This document shows, one piece after another, positions 10,844-22,532 of a stretch of DNA of 64,000 bases. The stretch is from Toxonevra muliebris (Eukaryota > Arthropoda > Insecta > Diptera > Pallopteridae), in the NCBI GenBank assembly GCA_963691655.1, contig OY829327.1:81046019-81110018 (forward strand), read 5' to 3'. Position 1 is the stretch's first letter. The number at the start of each line of letters is the position of its first letter. Under the pieces are notes generated by a model. It worked only from the letters and a program-made list of their open reading frames with translations. It ran no database searches and was not told the origin of the DNA. The translations under genes and the position numbers were made by a program.

Positions 10844-12655
10844 CTAATTTTTTATTTTCAATCTATAACAAATTAGCTCAATAACAAAACAAATCAAAGA
10901 AATCGAAATAGCTACAAAATATGAAATCCATATCCAGAGAAAATCAACAACTGCTGCACCTGTATACTGCTCCTTCGCGCTCAAGTCTTTCATAGACATT
11001 TTTCCCGATTGTAGCATAAAATCGAACGATAGTTCCATCCATAATTGTATTAGACCTGCAGCCTGCAACTGATTTATGAAATCATTCAGAGCTTCATGAT
11101 ATAAAGAGTTTTCCTGCAGTATCAAACTCATAAACGATGATTTCACCAAGCAAATATTGCTATTACGAAATAGGCGACGCTGAAAGTAACGCTGCTGCTG
11201 GTCATACAAAATCCAGACATCTCGAGCAACCATATACGCATATGTCGGATGAAACGAATTACGCAGTTGCGACATCAATGCATGCGATGGCGTCATAATG
11301 AAAAGTTTACTATATCTTGTAAGTATTCCCGGTGGAAGAAGTATTGAATCTGGAGAATACAACAGAATACGCAAACCAGATCGAAATAAATTGTCGATAT
11401 TGGTAATTGGTTTACGGAGCGGAGGACGCGTTAGCAGAGCTTGCAAATAGGCAATAAAAACATTTGTATGGAATAGACCGGTAAGAAAAATTCCAATGAA
11501 TATTAAAACTAATGTTATTTTCGGTTGTGCTGGATAACGAAATGATTGCCCTAGCACCCCACGTATGCTATAACTATTCAGGAATATATCGAGAAATGTT
11601 GCAGGGCGAACATGTTCCAGAACATAAAGACTACTTGAGATTAATATAGAGAATATGAATTGTAGTAGAATAATGAAACCAATTAAAGTTGAATTTATAA
11701 GCAAGAAATAAACATCAAATCTTGGAATTTCTTGCTCTTGTGGCAGCATTACACACCAGTCGCCGTAAGCGATGGGATTCGAGTATTCATTGAAGCCGAG
11801 AAATATTGGAGCACCCGTTGCTATAGAAGGAATATCAAGACTTTTGTTACGTGTCAATTGCAGCAGTTCCATTTCATCCATGAGTGTTGAGTTTATGGGA
11901 TATGGCAACACGAGTGTAGCGTTAAGTTTTTCCGCAAAGGTTTCCACTATACGCCAGGCATAACCGGTTATGTGAACTTTGCCATTTGGATCTCGATAAA
12001 CTATAGTACGTGGTTCGACATCATTCGGTAGGGTTCGAATACCATAACCCTGCAGATTACGTAAACGATTGGGGTAAATATCTTTCGATTTATTCGAATC
12101 GAAGTTATGTTTTTCTATACTAAATATTGGAAATTTGCTGTAACTATAATAGTTTCCAGTTGAATGAAAATCTTGAAATATAACAAGGATATTCAACATC
12201 TGCTGTGTTTCACAATATTTAAAGATTTCTTTCAATCTTTTTCTAGGTTCTTCGAGTATAACGTTTTCTTCCTCATTTTCAATCAAAATTAATACTCTAG
12301 CAAATCGCAAATGTTGTAAATTCACTGCCAAACTCTGTAGCATTGCTAGTGCCGTCATATTCTCCATACAAATAATAGCCAAGATATCCTCATTATAGTG
12401 AGTTCGCATATATATTTCCAGCTTATCTGTTATCAAAATTTTAGGCATATTTAATTTAGTTATTATTTCAGCTTCACTATTGTCTGTGTATCCTTCGTTA
12501 GTTTTTTGCAGTAATATGGTCTCAAATTTTTTTTGTGTATGAATATTTATAATAAATTCAATAATTCTATTTTCTTTTGTAACAGTTCTGCTTTCAATTT
12601 TGCACATTTCCACAATTAGCAAAAAAATTAAAGTAAGGAAGTAAAATTTAGACAT
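10844..12655 (-). CDS. Divergent ionotropic receptor, intact single exon (gene 2)
   Basis: The 603-residue product is a ligand-gated-channel-like chemoreceptor of the insect IR family, most like the Ir52/Ir94 (IR20a) clade; exact orthology is not claimed. Start ATG at 12655 is followed by a hydrophobic signal peptide (about 1-20). Residues 30-195 form the variable N-terminal region; S1 begins at LQGYGIRT (201) with EPR at 214-216; TM1 lies near 314-346, the pore segment SIRGVLGQSF at 363-372, TM2 at 377-404, S2 at about 420-550 and TM3 at 568-596, then a short tail. The residue at the usual glutamate-binding Arg position (seven before the S of YSNP) is Phe, so glutamate binding is unlikely. 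Length is normal for the family. It should sit in the dendritic membrane of sensory neurons, probably with an IR co-receptor. Its nearest relative is the pseudogene at 2748-4560. Confidence 0.92.
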   Translation of the reverse strand: MSKFYFLTLIFLLIVEMCKIESRTVTKENRIIEFIINIHTQKKFETILLQKTNEGYTDNSEAEIITKLNMPKILITDKLEIYMRTHYNEDILAIICMENMTALAMLQSLAVNLQHLRFARVLILIENEEENVILEEPRKRLKEIFKYCETQQMLNILVIFQDFHSTGNYYSYSKFPIFSIEKHNFDSNKSKDIYPNRLRNLQGYGIRTLPNDVEPRTIVYRDPNGKVHITGYAWRIVETFAEKLNATLVLPYPINSTLMDEMELLQLTRNKSLDIPSIATGAPIFLGFNEYSNPIAYGDWCVMLPQEQEIPRFDVYFLLINSTLIGFIILLQFIFSILISSSLYVLEHVRPATFLDIFLNSYSIRGVLGQSFRYPAQPKITLVLIFIGIFLTGLFHTNVFIAYLQALLTRPPLRKPITNIDNLFRSGLRILLYSPDSILLPPGILTRYSKLFIMTPSHALMSQLRNSFHPTYAYMVARDVWILYDQQQRYFQRRLFRNSNICLVKSSFMSLILQENSLYHEALNDFINQLQAAGLIQLWMELSFDFMLQSGKMSMKDLSAKEQYTGAAVVDFLWIWISYFVAISISLICFVIELICYRLKIKN

Positions 12656-13329
12656 TTAAGTTAAGGTGTTGAATTCCTACTAATTTTGTTAGCCTCCTGA
12701 CATGTTAAAAGGTTTTCTATTTTGTTCTAAATATAGGCACTTAGAAAATAATAGCTTAATTTCTATATTTAAGTATGTCTGCACTATGTTCGTGCCTATG
12801 ATTGATTCAATAGGTTTAATTGATAAAGCGTTCATTATCAGTGATGACAAAAATAAAAATATCAATTATTAAAATTATGTCAATATCATCGGAATCATTT
12901 TGTATGTGTCTACAATGACAAAGTTGAAGTTCATTATTTTTTTAACATTAATGTCAAAACTCATTTTAAAAACTTATTGTGTTATATCTAGCACCTTTCC
13001 ATTAATAACCTGGTCGAAAGCATTTAGACCGGCACAATGCCCACGAACTTTATGACCGTTTTGAAACGCCCATAACACCCAAAAAAAAAAAAAAAACTTT
13101 GGGCCTTGTGACCACCTCAAAACGCTCATAACACCCAAAGGGCATTAAGTCCGTTTATAATTGTGTTTCAGAGAAAACTGCATGAACTCCAGCTCTTTCA
13201 AAATCAGTAGAAAAAGCTTTCGGTTTGAATTAACCCAGATACGCTTGTAAGCCTTCCAGAAGGTTTTTAAACATTGTTCGTAAAATTTCATTTTTAAACT
13301 TATTGCAATGGCAATATTTTTAAAAATAT
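12656..13329. other. Intergenic, with ATAACGCCC-type repeat words
   Basis: This is the 5' flank of receptor gene 2. At about 13020-13150 the phrases CGCCCATAACACCCAAA and CGCTCATAACACCCAAA lie either side of an A-run and form a small degenerate tandem repeat. Related words recur at 16325-16410, 61925-62075 and 62735-62750. No coding region is visible. Confidence 0.55.
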
Positions 13330-14215
13330 TATTTAGTTTTAGTTGAAATTTTTTCAACTACATTTCAACTATTTTAGTTGTAGTTGAAAAAAATTCAACT
13401 ACATTTCAATTATTTCAGTTGTAGTTGAACACGTAGTTAATTGAAAATTTTGTCAACTATCTTCAGTATATTTTAGTTAAAATAATTGAAATAATAAAAC
13501 TAATCAACTAACTTACGTTTTATTGTACCAAAATAGCAAAAACTGATCAAAATTGAAATCAATGTAAAATACAATTTAGGTGTAAATTTTTAAAAGCTCG
13601 GGACACATATAAATTAACTATACCGATACGCTTAATAAGATACAAACGAATGAATTGAAAATTTCCATAAACTTCAATCAATAGATCAAAATGTCAAATA
13701 TACGAAAACCAAATTCATATACAAAGTATTTTCATTACAAGTAAATAGGATATGATCTTCAACAGAATTAACGGATAAAAATTAAAGGCAATGCGTTCAA
13801 AACCTTTGGAATTTAAAGATATAAAAGAATTACATATTACCATTGCATGTTATACATTTTTACGTTACAAAATAATGCAAACTATTGTTAATTCCATTTA
13901 ATTTATGTATATCAAACAAAATAAATAAACACACCTTAGTGCAATGTATTTTAAATTAGTTTATTATTAACTATGCACTCAACTTCAACTAAAATAGTTG
14001 AAATGTAGTTGAAATTTTTTCAACTATTATTTAGTTGTAGTTGAAATAATTTCAACTATATATCAATTATTTTAGTGATAGTTGAAATTTTTCAACTACA
14101 ACTAAATTAGTTGAAATGTAGTTGATATTATTTGAACTACAACTAAATTAGTTGAAAAGTAGTTGAAATTATTTCAACTACAACTAAGTGATAGTTGAAA
14201 AAAAAAGTAGTTAAC
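13330..14215. repeat. TAGTTGAAAT/ATTTCAACTA palindromic word island
   Basis: Two blocks (13330-13480 and 13980-14215) are built almost wholly from TAGTTGAAAT and its reverse complement ATTTCAACTA, separated by TTT- or ATTA-type spacers. They flank about 500 bp of unique AT-rich sequence. Both strands can fold into many alternative hairpins. No reading frame with homology is present. The arrangement suggests a non-autonomous element with multiplied terminal words, but target duplications were not found. Confidence 0.75.
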
Positions 14216-14395
14216 TACCCCCCAGTCTGAATGGCGTAAAACATAGATTATCCATTTTTTAAATACAGTTAGAATTTCATATCATTTTTTCGTGTTTGGT
14301 TTATCCCACAGTTTATCCAGAAGGATAGGGTGTATTTATCTTGGAGTGGAGGTGAAATCTTTAAAAATTTTATTTCCGAGTTATTTGAAGTCTAC

Positions 14396-14522
14396 TTAAC
14401 CCATTAAGGACGAGCGGGAACAAAAGTAGATGGGTCAAGAAAGTAACTTGAGAGAAAATTGTTTTTGAATCTGGCTCAGGAACGGCTCAGCGACAAGGTG
14501 CCATATGGCATTACTGGGTTAA
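14396..14522. mobile_element. Short TTAA-type MITE, copy 2
   Basis: A 119-bp copy (14400-14518) of the sequence at 7149-7278, flanked on both sides by TTAA (14396-14399 and 14519-14522), with CCC at the left end and GGG at the right. The two copies share long matching stretches such as GGCTCAGGAACGGCTC and GACAAGGTGCC. Confidence 0.82.
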
Positions 14523-14589
14523 GCAATCTTACACCATAGATTTAAAAAAATCACAAAAAAGTAATTTGAAATTTTATAGGTTAATGAGA

Positions 14590-15015
14590 TTTGAGTTTAG
14601 GTGCCGCTGACTCATATAACGTAACGTTCATTCATATTGCTTAACGCACTAGGGGGAGGAGGGTCTGACGATTTATTACGAAGTGTTATATGGGGGAGGA
14701 TTCATCAACTGCCTTACGTAACGTCGATTTTATATGATCAATTTCAGATGAGTTAAAAATTACATGAGTTTATAAAATGTATTTTTTCCAATTATATTTG
14801 ATGAGAGGTCGCTTTTTTAAGGATCAGTTTTTGAGATATTGTAATTTTTTTATTTTTTCGACTTTTCAAAATGACAAAATAGAAAAGTGTTACGTCTTTA
14901 AGGGAGACTGGGGGGGGGGGCGGGGGGGGGTACGTTTTGTAATGTTGCGTTACGACCAGGGGGAGGAGTCAAAATTAGTCGGAAATTTCGTTACGTAATA
15001 TGTAAACGACCCCTT
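14590..15015. repeat. Candidate dispersed repeat with G-runs and ACGTAACG words
   Basis: G-rich runs (14653, 14690, 14909-14930, 14960) alternate with AACGTAACG, TTACGTAACG and CGTTACGTAAT words, unlike the surrounding AT-rich DNA. Similar compositions are common in insect dispersed repeats. Its ends are not clear. Confidence 0.4.
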
Positions 15016-16525
15016 GTAACATGAGTGCATGAAACTGAGAGTATTATGCTGAGATTTTGGCCAGATATTGCCCCACAGCTGATTATAATACATAAACCCT
15101 GTTCACGCTATAGATAAAGTGCTGGTTAACGGAGTACTAGGTTAAAAGTGTAATACAAAATTACTCTACAATAACAAAATTTACGGCATTTGCCTTTATG
15201 CACCATACACATTGACGACGGCAACTACACGACTACATCTGTCAAATTATTAAAAAACACATGTTTTTATGGAGACGATTAAGTTGGCGACGACATGACC
15301 ACCGATCACAAATTATGGCTATAGCCAACTTTAAATCTATTTCTAATTTAACAAGCGACAGAGAAAGAATAGAGTTTGCTTTTGTTGTTTTGGCTTCGTT
15401 TGCTGCTGGTGGTGCCGCTTCCATTGTGTTTAGTAGCTGACTACAAGGCGACAGTTGTAGCCGGTAGAATTTCGAAGTCGTGTGATTGTGTAGCTGCTGT
15501 TGTCAATGCGTATGGACCATTACCCTAACTTAATTGGGAAACTATTGATCGCAGAAAGTGTACTATCTCAGTTTATTTGTGTTTTTTAAGCGAAGTGTAA
15601 TTAGAAGTATGTACTTGGAGCAAGACAATAATATATTACCTGTGGGACATCATCTTGGCAAAGTTACTGCAAAATTCTCTCAGTTTCTACTCATGTACTC
15701 ATTAGTTTATAAACTAAAATATATGTTCATAAGACTTTTGACATTTTTTTTTACCTTAGTATGAATGCAAATGGGAAAACCTGAAACAAAAATTTTACAG
15801 AAAAAAAAATTTCTTTATAATTGCATTAAATTCATTACCTTCAAGAAAAGGCCAAAAACTTTTTATTAAAAATCGCGGGATTGATGCACGCTCACTGATG
15901 ATGATTTTTTCCAAAATATTTCGATACGGCTTAGGTTATTCAAATCTATATCTAACAAAAAATATCTAAATTATAATTTTACAAATAACGCTAGGTATGT
16001 ATGTGTGAAGGGAGCATAGCGACCCTGCTAGAAAGACAACCCGAACTAGACGAATGTACGAAGTTGAAAAGAAACGACGTGTAGTCGTGTGAAAATAGAA
16101 TTTAAATTTTTTTATATTACTTAAAAATTTTAATAAATATACAAAAGTGTATTTTTATTTGATTAATTAATAAATTTTAATAAACATTGTATCCCAAATG
16201 CATTTGTCTGAAAGCATCTCTCTAAAAAGTTTTAGTAGCTCTCATTCTACTAAAATTTTGTATTCAAGAAAATAATTGCAAAAAAAATTATTTCTAAGCT
16301 TTACGGCTTTCTTCATTGAGTGTCATGACTGTTTTTGGGGCGGTCACAACGCCCAGAGTGATTTTGGTTAGACTCACTGCTTCAAGGCGGTCGTTACGCC
16401 CATGGGTTTTAAGTCAGGTTTCCCGAAAGTATGCTACGCAAAATTCCTCTTGAAATAAAATCGATATGCCTCGAAATTTCTTTTTAAAATATGTTCAGTC
16501 CCCCCGAAGGAACACCCCAGTGTTA
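15016..16525. other. Intergenic
   Basis: No gene is supported. At 16325-16410 there are words related to the ATAACGCCC repeat (GGCGGTCACAACGCCC, GGCGGTCGTTACGCCC). Confidence 0.45.
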
Positions 16526-16529
16526 GTTT

Positions 16530-17230
16530 CAATTACAATCCCGATTCCAATTCCAAAGAAGTATTCGGTGCATAGTGTTTTCAATTCCTTACTACTGGAG
16601 TAATTTAATACTTTCACGGAATTAAATTCCAATTTAGTTGGAATGATGAATATTCCTCAAAAATAATTTTAAAAACAAAGAATTAAATTTCCTCATTTTT
16701 CCATATCATTTTTTGAAAATTCATGCTGTTTACGTGCAAAATTAACCATTTCTTGAGTTAATTTTCTCACTCTGAAATCAAACAATTTATTTGACATATT
16801 TAATAGCATACCCATTTGCAAGCAAATCGTAGTGGTGACCTGAAATTTCGCTTGTAATAACTTATTAAAAACAAAAATTGTTTATAAATTACAAGATTTA
16901 TATGAGAAAATTAATCATTTTACACTATATTTCGAAATATTTATTTTTTTGGAATTGAGCTAAAAAGGTTGATTCCTTTAAAAGAATTATTCGAACTAAA
17001 TTCCATGAAAGTAATGGATTACTTTTAACAAAAAAATTATTTTCTATTCAATTACTTTTTCAATTCTTGCAAGTAATTGAAATATTTTTAATTACAAAGT
17101 TCATTTCTCTGTAATGGAATCGATACATTTTTTAATTCAATCACTAGGAAATTTAAAAATTTTAACTGCCGATTACAATTCCTTGTAATAGAATTTAATT
17201 TTTAAAACCTTTCCAATTTCTTTTTCAAAA
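16530..17230. repeat. AATTCC/GGAATT word island
   Basis: Words such as AATTCCAATT, GGAATTAAATTCC, GTAATGGAAT and TTGTAATAGAAT are scattered on both strands through about 700 bp. This is the same architecture as the TAGTTGAAAT island but with a different word. No coding region was recognised. Confidence 0.5.
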
Positions 17231-17239
17231 TTTATAAGA

Positions 17240-18370
17240 AGCATATACACTCGCGCTAAAAAAAAACCGCCAACTTAAACTTTTTTCGACCAATTTCCTC
17301 TACTATGTTATGTTTTCGAATTTACTGTTATTTTTGGTTGTTAGTTGGTTTGTTGATTTTCTGACTGCGTAACTCTAATTCTGATTAACGTTTGAGTTTC
17401 ATATCCACACAGTTTGGTCTTGAAATATTTGAGAGCTAAGTGAATATTAAAAAAAAAGTTAGGGTATTAGCACAAAAGTGAAAATTAATATTATTGGATA
17501 TAAGCGGCAAAGCTTGAAATATGTTTCTATATTGAAAAAAGTTAGCTGACACGAATCTTCAGTCAGAAGATTCTGGAATATATATTTGAAAACCGAAAGT
17601 CCGGGAGTGGACGTCCAAGAAAAACAAATGAACGTGAGAACAAAGATATAGTATGAGTTTAAAAAATCGAAAAAAAAGATACATAAAGAAATAAGCTGCG
17701 CAACAGTAAAACGTCATTTAAGAGAAAATAATCTGAATGCACGAAGACCTACGAAGAAGCCACTGTTAACAGCAAAGATGCGTTTAAATCGTTTAAATTG
17801 GTGGGTGCAAAGAAAGGGCTCAATGAAAATAAATGACGAAAGTAAAATAATTCTTGTTGGTCCAGATGCAGGAGTCATGGTGCCACGCAGGGCCAACGAA
17901 AAATACAGTAACGAATGTATCCACAGTACTATAAAGCATTCTCCGTAGGTCTGGGGTGCAATCAATAGCTGAGGTGTTAAAGAAATGATTCTTCTGTAAG
18001 GGAGTATTACCTTCCTTGGATAAGTTATCCGAGCACACATCCAATGTAATATTTCAAGACGATTCTGTACCATGCCTGTTGAATGAAAATCTATTTGCAA
18101 ATTATTTTTGCAAATTTTGTGATATTACTTACTTTTTTATTTATATGCAGCGGAATATAAAAATGTTTTGGGGATTCAGTCGTTACCATTGCCCGGAAAC
18201 AGCCCGGAATCCAATTGAAAACGTTTGGGCTATTATTAAATGGAAAATTCGTCAAAAAAAAAATACTCAAACTGAAGGAGGTATTAACTTGGTACAAGGA
18301 AATTTCAGCAGATTTAACCCTCGGATTAGTGGTATGATTTTTGATGATAAGGTCATTAGGGACCTATGAG
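17240..18370 (+). pseudogene. Degenerate Tc1-like transposase (DD34E type)
   Basis: A decayed Tc1-family transposase reads in several frames on the plus strand: SGSGRPRKT (about 17595), ATVKRHLRENN...ARRPTKKPLLTAKMR (17700-17790), DESKI and LVGPD (17830-17865), FQDDS (about 18052) and ETARNPIENVWAIIKWKIR (18197-18253). The last block keeps the catalytic Glu context of NPIEN. Many frameshifts and stops lie between the blocks, so it is dead. Terminal repeats were not identified with confidence. Confidence 0.82.
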
Positions 18371-20481
18371 CAATTGTATGTAAATTTCATATAACTATGC
18401 TCATTTAAAGCACTCAAATCATTGGGTACAATTGAATTATCAATAAAAAGACAAATATTTTTACTTTTTCGTTGTGTTTATACATTATTTTATTAAAAAA
18501 AATAGATTTTAAAATGAATTATTATTCTTGTTGCTCTATATTTGAGGCTAAAGCACAAGTATTCAACCTATGCAATTGTTTTGAATGTTTAATACAAACC
18601 CCTTTTCACAATTACAGCCGAAAGCTCTGGTTTTTCGTTGATGATTATTCGGCTCACGACATAAATAGCATGCAAGTCTATTGGACCGCTCTGCAAATTG
18701 AGGTGCACGTCCTTGTACTAGCTGTTTGCTTGTGATAACTACTCCAAAAGACATCATCGTAGTTATAATGCGAGGAAAACGTGTTAAGCGAGCGTTCGTG
18801 GCCCGGTTCCCAATATTTTTTTGACAATTGCTTGATGAATAAATGCAGGAAATCAAATAATATTTAAAGGCCTTGCTTGGTTTCTGATAAATTTTGTGAG
18901 TCATTGTATATGTAGGCTCAATATTTCTTAATTTTGTACTTTTGGGGCATAATTGACCTTTTTAAGTTGATTTTTATGGGTTACCTATGTTCAGTAAAAT
19001 AGTAGCCAGGTAAAAGAAGAACATGCAGTTAATCTCAAATTCCATACCTTGTGATAACTTTTGGCTGCTAGAGTGCTCTGCAATATTGTAGACCTGTTTT
19101 AGAGACCCAATTTTGCCGAAAACAACAACACGAAATTCCTGGTGGTTTATGAGTTAAGCGAATTTATATTTATGACCTCTAACGCATTGACAATATTATT
19201 AAGTGGGCCTAGTGCTATTAGAAACCGTTGAGAGATTTGGATTCATATTTTTGGTGTCGCACAGTGTTATGATAGGTCCCAGCGGACCTTATCACTAATT
19301 CGTGCCCTTAACATATAAAAACCGTCAAAAAAATCTGAACCAATCCACGAATCGCTTTCGAAAAAATGGTCATTTTAATAAAAATGGCGACCCATGTCCG
19401 GAAAATCAAAAAATTGGCTATATTTCGAAAACCTGAGTTGCTACGCAAAAACTGATTCGGACTCAGAGGACCAAAAAATATTAAGAACTATCCACTTTGG
19501 AGATGGATATTGCAATTTTTTTCATTTTGTTGTATAGTGTTATTTAAGATTTTAAGTTCAAATATTTTAATGCCCGTAATTTAGTTTGTTATTATTATTT
19601 GGTTAATTTTATAGTCCAACCACGCCTATTTTTGTTGTAATTGTTAGTACTAACAATATCCTCTGATTCCTCAGATTTTTGAAACGATAGAAATGGATTT
19701 CGTCTCATATTGCACAGCTGACGTCATACCTTACATTTTCAATCCACCATTGCAATTTTGTCTGGCAATTTTGAAAATAGGAAGAAAACTAAATGAAACC
19801 ACCCACATCAGCCTGAATTTAGTTATTTGCCACTTTCTAGTTTACACCTTCTTAAAGTAGATTTCGAATTCAACAGAGATTTAACAACAATATTAAAAAT
19901 AAAAAAATAAAAAAAAAGTATTGTAAGTAATTAATACAAATAATTTTTTTTTCAAATTTTTTATTTTATACACTGTTTCTTAAATTCAAGTTAAAAGTAA
20001 ATATTTTGTCGACACTAACACCCTCACAACTTGCAACAGGAGCAATTCACGATAAACTATTAATAACACAACCACAATTGTTAACAACAGGAATGAAAAT
20101 GTCAGCATAAAATCAATCTACAGTGTCATGTTTTGAACGCAGACAGCAGGTGTAGAAAGCTATTAACTAGCAAAAACAAAATAATAAATTGATAATAATG
20201 TTTAATGGTTAGCAGCTGGTAAATGCTTTCATTGATTTTTTTCCCCTTTTTTTTCGTTATTTGTTATAGTATGTTTGTGTAGTTTTTACTACTTAATTAG
20301 TAAATAAATCAATGTAGTTTATTATTGTTGATAGATATTATCTGAAAATAGGGTTCTAAATTAATGTTGCTATGTACGTGTATATATAAATTCAATTTTA
20401 TATTAACGTACTTGAATATAATAAAGTGGTTAATTTATTAATGAATGTGTTTAGACATTTTTATTTGTTTAAATATTCTTA
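18371..20481. other. Intergenic, nothing recognised
   Basis: AT-rich sequence with A/T runs. Frames at 18472-18735 (plus) and 18563-18904 (minus) show no family motif. No tRNA-like boxes were seen. Confidence 0.45.
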
Positions 20482-22094
20482 ACCCTCTGGCAGTGCAGGC
20501 GAGCTTTCGGCAAGACTTGGGGTCTGAATACCGCTCTGGTATACTGGATATACATTGCTCTTTTGAGACCTATTGTCACGTATGCCTCTGTAGTATGGTG
20601 GAGACGAACTTTGGTTAAATCCACAGTATCCTCTCTGACCAGCCTTCAGAGAAGTGTGTGCCTGGGTATTACTGGTGCAATGTGTACTACATCTGGTGAT
20701 GCCATCAGTGCCTTGCTTCCTCTGGATCTTCAAATCCGTAAAGAAGCGATGAGAGCGGCCTACAGACTCCGGTTAAATGGAGTCTGGCATGTCGAAGCGG
20801 ATGTAGGGCACAGTATGATATGCCAACAGTTGTCAGTACAGTGCCCACTGTTCTTAATGCCCGTGGACAATCATGTGTTTTGCATCCGCTTCGGAAGAAG
20901 ATATGAAGTCAGGTTCCCGAAGCGTGATCAATGGTTAAGTCCAGAGGTCGTACTCCGGGATCTTCGTCATGCCTTCTATACCGACGGATCCAAAAACTCA
21001 AACGGTACTGGATCCGGTTGGTACATGGACGATGAGACCAAGTACTGTTTTTCTACTGGACAGATGGCGTCAGTCTGCCTAACGGAGGTTTTCGCAATCC
21101 TAGACGTGGTGAGCTGGACAATTGAGAAGAGATGCCGTGAGAAGTGCAAAGGTATCTGCAGTGATAGCCAAGCCGCACTGAAGGCCCTTGCTAACCCTGC
21201 CAGCTCCTCAAAATTGGTCAGCGAATGTAAGGCAAAACTAAATAGTGTTACAAAACACAACAAGTTATGTCTTATATGGGTTCCAGGACACTGTGGTATT
21301 GCAGGGAATGAACTAGCTGATAAACTAGCTAATGAAGGCTCTACAATTACACCATGGGGTCCGGAACCATTTCTTGGCGTAAGTTCTGGGGAGATCATGC
21401 ATTGGATCAACAATTTCGTGGATTCTATCCATAGAGAAAGATGGTCCGAGCTTGACTCCTGCAGAACCGCAAAGTGCTTCGTGAGACAACCTAACAGGAA
21501 ATCAGCAGAATTTCTTCTCAAACTAAGAAGAAAGAACCTGAGATTACTGGTTGGTGTCATCACAGGGCACAACACATGTGGTCAGCATATGACTAACATG
21601 GGCGTCATCACAGATCAAATTTGCCAATCGTGTCTTGAGGACGATGATACTACGGAGCATTATCTTTGTAGCTGTCCGTCGTTTGCGAGAATCAGATTAA
21701 GGCTGTTGGGTAGTGATGTCTTGAGTATGAATAATGTCCATACTCTCCCTCTTCCTGAGCTTCTAAGGTTAATCAGTGAAACAAAGAAGTTCAAGGTTGA
21801 GATACCCTAGGCCTTTCTTCTTCTCATTTATTTCCACTTAACTTTCCTGTCTCTCTACTCTCTTCTACTGGTTCTATCCTTGGGTATAGCACAATGGTCC
21901 TTGTTGACTGAGTGCTTTGGTTAAGTTCAGTCCACCCACAACTCTAAACTCTAAACCCTTTTGACGCCCGAATTATAATGGGGATAGAGAGAAACCTTTT
22001 GTTATGAAATTATGGTTATTTAGGTCTTCCACAATCATGGCACCAAATTTGTTGCTTCTATATTGATTTGTTTGTCCTTTATTAAAGGTTAAAA
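20482..22094 (+). mobile_element. 5'-truncated I-type LINE with reverse transcriptase end and RNase H
   Basis: The reading frame is open from about 20482 to the stop at 21810 and has no true start, as expected for a 5'-truncated non-LTR retrotransposon. It begins at the C-terminal end of the reverse transcriptase (WQCRRAFGKTWGL, then RPIVTYASVVWW). An RNase H domain follows with all four acidic residues in context: FYTDGSK, LTEVFAI, CSDSQAAL and GNELAD. A C-terminal Cys-His knuckle (CQSCLEDDDTTEHYLCSC) closes the protein. A 3' untranslated region runs to about 22094, ending near TTTGTCCTTTATTAAAGG and an A-run. RNase H with this zinc knuckle points to the I or a related clade. There is no stop or frameshift in 1.3 kb, so the insertion is probably young. 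No target duplication was identified. Confidence 0.9.
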
Positions 22095-22532
22095 AAAACA
22101 GAGCTATGAAGCTGTAAACAACCACTGGGTTACTCCTTTTCTCCAATTTTTTATTTTCATATTTTCTTATCTTTTATAAATATATCTGATAACAAAAATT
22201 TCCGTATAGTAATAATTTAATGCATTTTTTTTTTTAAAAATAGTGCAAAAGATTTTATTAAAAATTTTTGCATACACTTAGGTTTTTTGCTGGACTTCAA
22301 GACAAAAATTAAAACAAAAAAATACTTAAGTAAGAAATTTCAAATATTCGGCAATCAGCAAACGTGAAGAATACCTAACAGAACCGAATACAAATAACGT
22401 TAATAGTAATGTCTGTTAAACATTTTATTTATGCCACATAAAATGGATATTGCATATACGCAACATTGGGCATGAAAGAGTTAAATTTTTTTTTTTTTTT
22501 TTTTTTGAATATGATGCATATATGTACGCATA
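22095..22532. other. Intergenic, 3' flank of receptor gene 3
   Basis: AT-rich with long T-runs (about 22487-22506). Nothing recognisable. Confidence 0.5.

Noticed and set aside
20976..21575. 199-codon minus-strand frame
   Set aside because: It is the antisense shadow of the RNase H LINE frame on the plus strand.
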